A stretch of DNA of 64,000 nt from Pyxicephalus adspersus (Eukaryota > Chordata > Amphibia > Anura > Pyxicephalidae): NCBI RefSeq assembly GCF_032062135.1, contig NC_092869.1, positions 43,190,140 to 43,254,139 on the forward strand, read 5' to 3'. Position 1 is the stretch's first letter; each line of letters starts with the position of its first letter. Below the pieces are notes generated by a model. That model saw only the letters and a program-made list of their open reading frames with translations, was not told the origin of the DNA and searched no databases. Below are positions 59,440 to 64,000 of the stretch, piece by piece. Position numbers and translations under genes: made by a program.

Positions 59440-59985
59440 TTATTTTTTTTTAAATTGTATTTTTGAGTGTTCCAAAAAAGAACAATGACAACAACAATAC
59501 AAAGTAGAGCATATAAAAGTAAGCTTAAGCAAATTTAGGAGAAATCAAAGCATTACAAATCAGTTTCATCATAAACAAGTCTTTTAGAAATAGATGAGGG
59601 ATGAGCATACAGCAGTATTGTAGTTATTAATGGACAAAAAAAATGACAGGACTAGAAACAATAAGGGCAAGGAATTGTGGGGTAATAGAAACATAAGTAT
59701 AGCAAACTCTAGAAGGTATAAGAAGATTGCGGTTACACAGTGGGGTCTCCCTGGAGAGCCAGTTTGTATGGAATAGGAAGTACGAATCTCATGGTTCCCA
59801 GATAGCCGTAAATGTTTCGATCATGCAGCTTAGCCGTGAGGTGCTCCATAAGCTGGACATCCTTAATTTGTGCATATAGATCGGATATCCCTGGAGGGGA
59901 AGTCGATTTCCAATGTCTCGATATGAAACATTTAGCCCTACTCAGAACGTGGGAACCCAGCTTTTTTATCGTATTCATTTAAAGT
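59440..59985 (-). mobile_element. 5'-truncated L1-like LINE insertion
   Basis: The ORF2 remnant at 59978-59733 is followed on the minus strand by non-coding sequence and an A-rich terminus near 59440. This is consistent with a short truncated LINE copy. The limits are approximate. Confidence 0.5.
59733..59978 (-). pseudogene. L1-type LINE ORF2 C-terminal remnant
   Basis: The minus strand encodes 81 residues including CFISRHWKSTSPP and DVQLMEHLTAKL. This is the pattern of the extreme C-terminus of L1/Tx1-type reverse-transcriptase polyproteins (aromatic-Trp-Lys, Pro-Pro, then a Met-Glu-x-Leu helix). The insertion is 5'-truncated near 59985. It has about 250 bp of 3' UTR and an A-rich end (T-rich on the plus strand) at about 59440-59465. 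It cannot encode an active element. No target-site duplication was clear. Confidence 0.6.
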
Positions 59986-60141
59986 GCAATAATCCACAGC
60001 AGTCAATCAGCACCGAATTCTAAAATATATGCTCCAAGGTAATTTATAAGTACTCTTTTTCATAACCATTATCAATTTGTCTTATTGGATACATGGTCTG
60101 ATCAGCAGGTTAGATTGTGCTTGGATGCACGGTCACACAAT

Positions 60142-60700
60142 TTAAAGAGGAACTAAACTCAAAAAAACCCATAACAACAAAAATACACTTACCTTCAGTC
60201 CCGCAGGGCAGTCCGATTCATGCAGGGGCCTCTTCTATCAGATCCCATGTCGTCCCGGAATTTGTCTGTGGGCCGGCGCTCCGGGAGCAGCCGTCTTCTC
60301 CTTTCGGATTCTTCCTACGTCGCCTCACCCTGGTGCGAGATTGGGTGACGTAGGTGGGAAAAAAACTCGCTGATCTCATTGCGCATGCATGAGATCGTCA
60401 ATTTTTTTTCCCTTTTGACAAAGGGGCTTCTTCTGCACAGGCATGCTCTGCTCAGGCATGCGCAGAAAGACCACCCAAAAGCCTTCTGGGATACATGATG
60501 TAGGTATTCCAGGAGGCTCTGCGCTATTCATTCTCAATTGCCAAGAATTAGGGGGTGGTGCTGCACCCTTTTTTTTATTATTTATTTATTTTAAAGGGTG
60601 TTGCACTTAAAAGAAAAAAAACAAACAATTTTTACTTTACATAAAAGAGTTGTCTACCCTATTATGTAAAGTGAAATTTCTAAGTTTAGGTACGCTTTAA
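60142..60700 (+). mobile_element. Kolobok/T2-like MITE with intact TTAA flanks (559 bp)
   Basis: The left end TTAAAGAGGAACTAAACTC and the right end (reverse complement TTAAAGCGTACCTAAACTT) form imperfect inverted repeats. TTAA is retained at both borders (60142-60145 and 60697-60700). TTAA duplication with TTAAAG-type termini is characteristic of the T2/Kolobok group described from Xenopus; piggyBac also uses TTAA. The interior has no coding capacity. Confidence 0.7.
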
Positions 60701-61836
60701 GGGTGGGACTGACAAGATAACTGAACTGGTATTCACTGCAGGATCTGGACCGTGTGGTGGTTTCCTGTTCGATCAGAGAATGTAACAAGGATGTACCCCG
60801 TAATGATTGGATGAGATAGAACATAGAAGTTTCCATTTGATGCTATGTTTAAAAAATATATATTCAGCCATCTCAAATTGCTGAAAGTTTTAAATCGGAG
60901 GCAGCATTTCCAGGGTTTCAATGAATGGAAAAGGTGAACAGGACATGGTGATCACATAAGTGACTGAGGGTGCATATCTGCATTGTGAACCTTCCTAAAC
61001 ACTACTGTCTCTAACAATCTCCCTACTTCTGCATTATCCATTTTATGTGCTTTTTCTTCCTCTGCTATTACCCCACAAGTCATAGGAATACTGGAGGTTC
61101 TTGGATGCACGTGGAGATATTTACACTACAGGGAACTCTTTGCTCTTTGGCTTTGCTTGTGGCTCTTCCAGTCCTCAGCATTGAGTTGTTCATAAACTAT
61201 TTCTGGACATTGGAGGCCTGTGTTTTATACTACAATGAAGAGCTGTCATATTTATACTTGGTTATCCAGATGTTTTGTGGTATAACAAAAAATGAAAGAT
61301 GACAAAGTAGCACAGAGGTTGCAGGTGCCACCTATGAATGTAAACATGTCTATTCCAATTATCTGTGTTGTGCACATCTGTGGAGGAGAGTTCCTCCTGG
61401 GTGCTTCCTTGCAGTATAAATATGTCCAAATTGTGATATACGGCAGTGTTTGTCATGGTACATAGAGCAGAGATCTGCCTTCTGTTCCCTGACCTGTACA
61501 ATTACACTGAGAAAGAACAGTTTTCACTGAGATCTGGGAATCTTCAGCCTCCACAAGCGATTGTCCACAAAACGGGACAAACCTCGCTGTGTAATATCAT
61601 CTGAGGTATTCACTTCCATAATTTTCTTTTGTTGAGCTGAAAAAGTTCATTTCATTGTGAAATCTGAAGGAATATTATGTCCCTGTGCTATACTCCTTGT
61701 GGAATTGGCATGGCAGCTGTTTTTACTTTTTCAGACAGGACTTGACTGCACGTCTGGCTGTAAAATCACCTACAGCATGGCTAAACATTATTCCTAACCA
61801 GCTTTCGCTGAAAGTTGTCAAATCTTCCTATAGGTC
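60701..61836. other. No recognisable feature
   Basis: Spacer between the T2-like MITE and TWA-TSD MITE copy 3. Confidence 0.5.
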
Positions 61837-61839
61837 TAA

Positions 61840-62270
61840 GGCTAGGTACAGTCGTGCAATATTTGTTAGAAAACGAACGATTAACAACCGATCAACAATT
61901 GTTCACAATTATTTTGAACTATCGTATACTGCACAATTCTCTACATGCCGCATGATACGATCGGTCAAATATATTCCACCAATAATGTACACACACTAGA
62001 TACGATCGCTTGAACGATGCAGGAAGTGACATGTACTAGAGAAAGTGTACCGCAGAACAATCCACAAGCACTGAACGACAGTACACACAATAGATATCGA
62101 ACGATCGTCCCCCAATCAGATCACCGGGATGGTCGTTCGTTTCCAGCAACATTCCTCGTTCATCTGCGTCATTGGCCAGTCGTTGTGCACTTTTTTTGTT
62201 AATGGATTATGGGACGATTGGCCGGTAATTGTCATTTCCAACGACAATTATTGCATGTGTGTACGTAGCC
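61840..62270. mobile_element. TWA-TSD MITE, copy 3, 431 bp
   Basis: The left GGCTAGGTACAGTCGTGCAA and right (reverse complement GGCTACGTACACACATGCAA) ends are flanked by TAA at 61837-61839 and 62271-62273. The interior resembles the copy at 49278 (AAAACGAACGATT, TGAACGAT, GGTCGTTCGTTTCCA) but is more diverged. Confidence 0.75.
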
Positions 62271-62273
62271 TAA

Positions 62274-63976
62274 TTCTCTCTGGTACACAGTGTAGTGGGA
62301 CAAAGTGCATGTTCAGACTAGTTGCATTTGCAAACGGTTTTCCGGGGTTTTGCTGCTCAAAACAGCTTTCCTATCCTTTGTTTGACAGGTGGTAGAAAAC
62401 CACTACACCGCTACTTTTTTTAACACACATTTTTTGCCGCCCCTGGTGCCTCCAAAGACTTTAATTGGACCTGCTTGCCACTGCTTATGCCAGAATTTAT
62501 AGGCATTTGCAACCAGGGCATTATTTGGAAACTGTAAATTACAGCCCAGTTCTGTTACCTTTTTCAATAAATATTACATAGGACATAGACCACTGTTGTC
62601 ACCATTCTTAAACTCTCCAGAGATAAGCCATGCAGCCATCACTGGAGTGCTTGTAGACACAATTTTGCATTATTTTACAAAATATAAAGAATAATAAAAA
62701 ATACAAAATAATACAATGCAATAATAATACTAAAAAAACAACTGATCATGATACACAGCTCACTGAGCAAAATAAATGTCATTCATTCGGGGGTTTAAAT
62801 CTATTTAAATGTCACTACATGATTTATAACATGTTGTTCCACAAAGAGCACAAACCTTTTAAACTTTGGTATGTGACCCATCCAACCATTCCTCTATTTC
62901 TACTGTATGTTCTTCCCCATCCAAAATCAAAACATTTTTTCATTTAGCCATTCTGGATGATGACCTGAATCCTCTGACATCTCTTCTAACAACACACTCA
63001 TACAAAGCCGTTCTTTGATTTGGATTTACTCTCCCCCAATTAATTCCTGGCCTGGTATACATTTTATAATCTGAGTTTCTCCCTTCATTGTTCTTACATT
63101 GTGGCTCTCAGATGAGCTTTGTGTTCAATGTTGTACAGTCTTTGTAACCATGACCTAGTTATACATAGAGACACCTCTTCGATGCCCCCTGATTCAGTGG
63201 CAATGGCATTTGAAATAATGGAATTTGTTGATGTTTGAATTCACAAGGAGGCCGCTGATCAAATTGTGCCACGCACAATCAATTTACCATATTGCCTTTC
63301 CAAGAAAATATTTTATTATTTACATAGACATATACATCCGTAGATCGCATTGTATTTCTATAGCTGCACAGTGTTGAATTTGGAATAGTCAATGGGCATG
63401 TGAGAATTTCCTATTAGAAATGGCAGATCAGCCCAATTTAATAAGGGAATGTGAGTGATGGGTAAAGTAATCCTACAGCCAGTGAGGAAGACAAGAAGAA
63501 TATTTTTCCTTCCATTGTGAGAGTAAATTACCAGCTGCCTAACCAGACTTTTGCTTTGCTGTGTAAGAATGAAAATATGATTATAATATATTTTATTCCA
63601 TGGATTTTGATCTTTCATTATACTTTTTTTGTTAGTCATATCCTGGGATCAGTCATGCATGCTGCCTGGTTTTTAACCATGACTTTTATTGCCATTCCAA
63701 TCCAATTTTAAATTCTCTACTGAATCAGCTGTTGTTTTTTAAAAGTCTGGCGACACTTACAGAAATATAGTGTTCCCCTCTGCAGTGATTTTTTTTTTCT
63801 TTTTTTTTTTTAGTAAGTGTGTAAAGGAAGACACCTTCCCCTATGTTATGAAGAAGGGGAGAATTGTTTGTAGTGGTAACACACTTTATATCCCAGTGTG
63901 ACAACGCTTAGGGTTCAGTACAGAAAGTAAATGTGAATGCTTAGGCAAAGTAAAGGCCACCTCCAATTTGATCTCT
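62274..63976. other. No recognisable feature
   Basis: AT-rich sequence with a (TAA)-like patch at 62690-62735. No gene or repeat family recognised. Confidence 0.5.
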
Positions 63977-64000
63977 TTAAAGTGCAAGTAAACCTAAACT
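63977..64000 (+). mobile_element. Left end of another TTAA-type MITE, cut by the window edge
   Basis: TTAAAGTGCAAGTAAACCTA at the very end resembles the TTAAAG...CCTAAAC termini at 60142 and 7407. Only 24 bases are visible. Confidence 0.4.

Noticed and set aside
1..64000. CRISPR arrays, prokaryotic operons, phage genes, rRNA or tRNA genes
   Set aside because: None seen. The tandem arrays have units without spacers, and the sequence is clearly vertebrate.

Overview
The window is vertebrate nuclear DNA, most likely from a frog. It is AT-rich, intron-rich and crowded with short DNA transposons, fold-back elements and minisatellites. There are no operons or dense open reading frames. One assembly gap of 443 N (37065-37507) lies next to a 32-bp tandem repeat inside a transposon-like element. 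The frog assignment is an inference. It rests on TTAA-flanked Kolobok/T2-like MITEs, other amphibian-type palindromic repeats, and a deiodinase with a short variable loop.

The one gene I can name with confidence is DIO2, type II iodothyronine deiodinase, on the minus strand. Exon 1 (46719-46498) encodes residues 1-74 and exon 2 (34784-34212) encodes residues 75-264, separated by an 11.7-kb phase-0 intron. The selenocysteine codon is an in-frame TGA at 34637-34635 (residue 124). The promoter is readable. It has a perfect cAMP response element at 47108-47115 and a TATA box at 47044-47038, giving an inferred start near 47013, and the leader carries four short upstream ORFs. Good CTCF-type motifs lie in the first intron near exon 1 (44837, 45627) and in the far downstream flank (3715). 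I could not find the SECIS element.

A second gene-like signal lies at 22.5-24.6 kb. It is a GC-richer block with two CCAAT boxes, a GC box and a ZNF143/THAP11-type motif. Good splice donors leave it in both directions: minus strand at 22552 and plus strand at 23128. A 72-nt exon with strong splice sites and an open 20-codon start follows at 24544-24615. I cannot identify this transcript. A short coding-like exon of unknown family at 5152-4976 (minus) looks like a decayed gene fragment.

The rest is repeats. At 0-5.9 kb there is a duplicated 235-bp repeat whose first copy is split by a 380-bp hAT MITE with perfect 8-bp target duplications, then a fold-back MITE and a 42-bp minisatellite. At 6.5-25 kb there are several MITE families, a LINE 3' end split by a MITE, a 40-bp minisatellite, a perfect AT-cored palindrome, a 500-bp fold-back element and a compound array. 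At 36.7-38.1 kb one transposon is nested in another around the gap. At 49.3-50.2 and 61.8-62.3 kb there are three 3-bp-TSD (TWA) MITEs. At 55-60.7 kb there are two minisatellites, an L1-type ORF2 remnant and a T2-like MITE. Large stretches (7.9-10.7, 25-33 and 50.2-55.4 kb) hold nothing I recognise.
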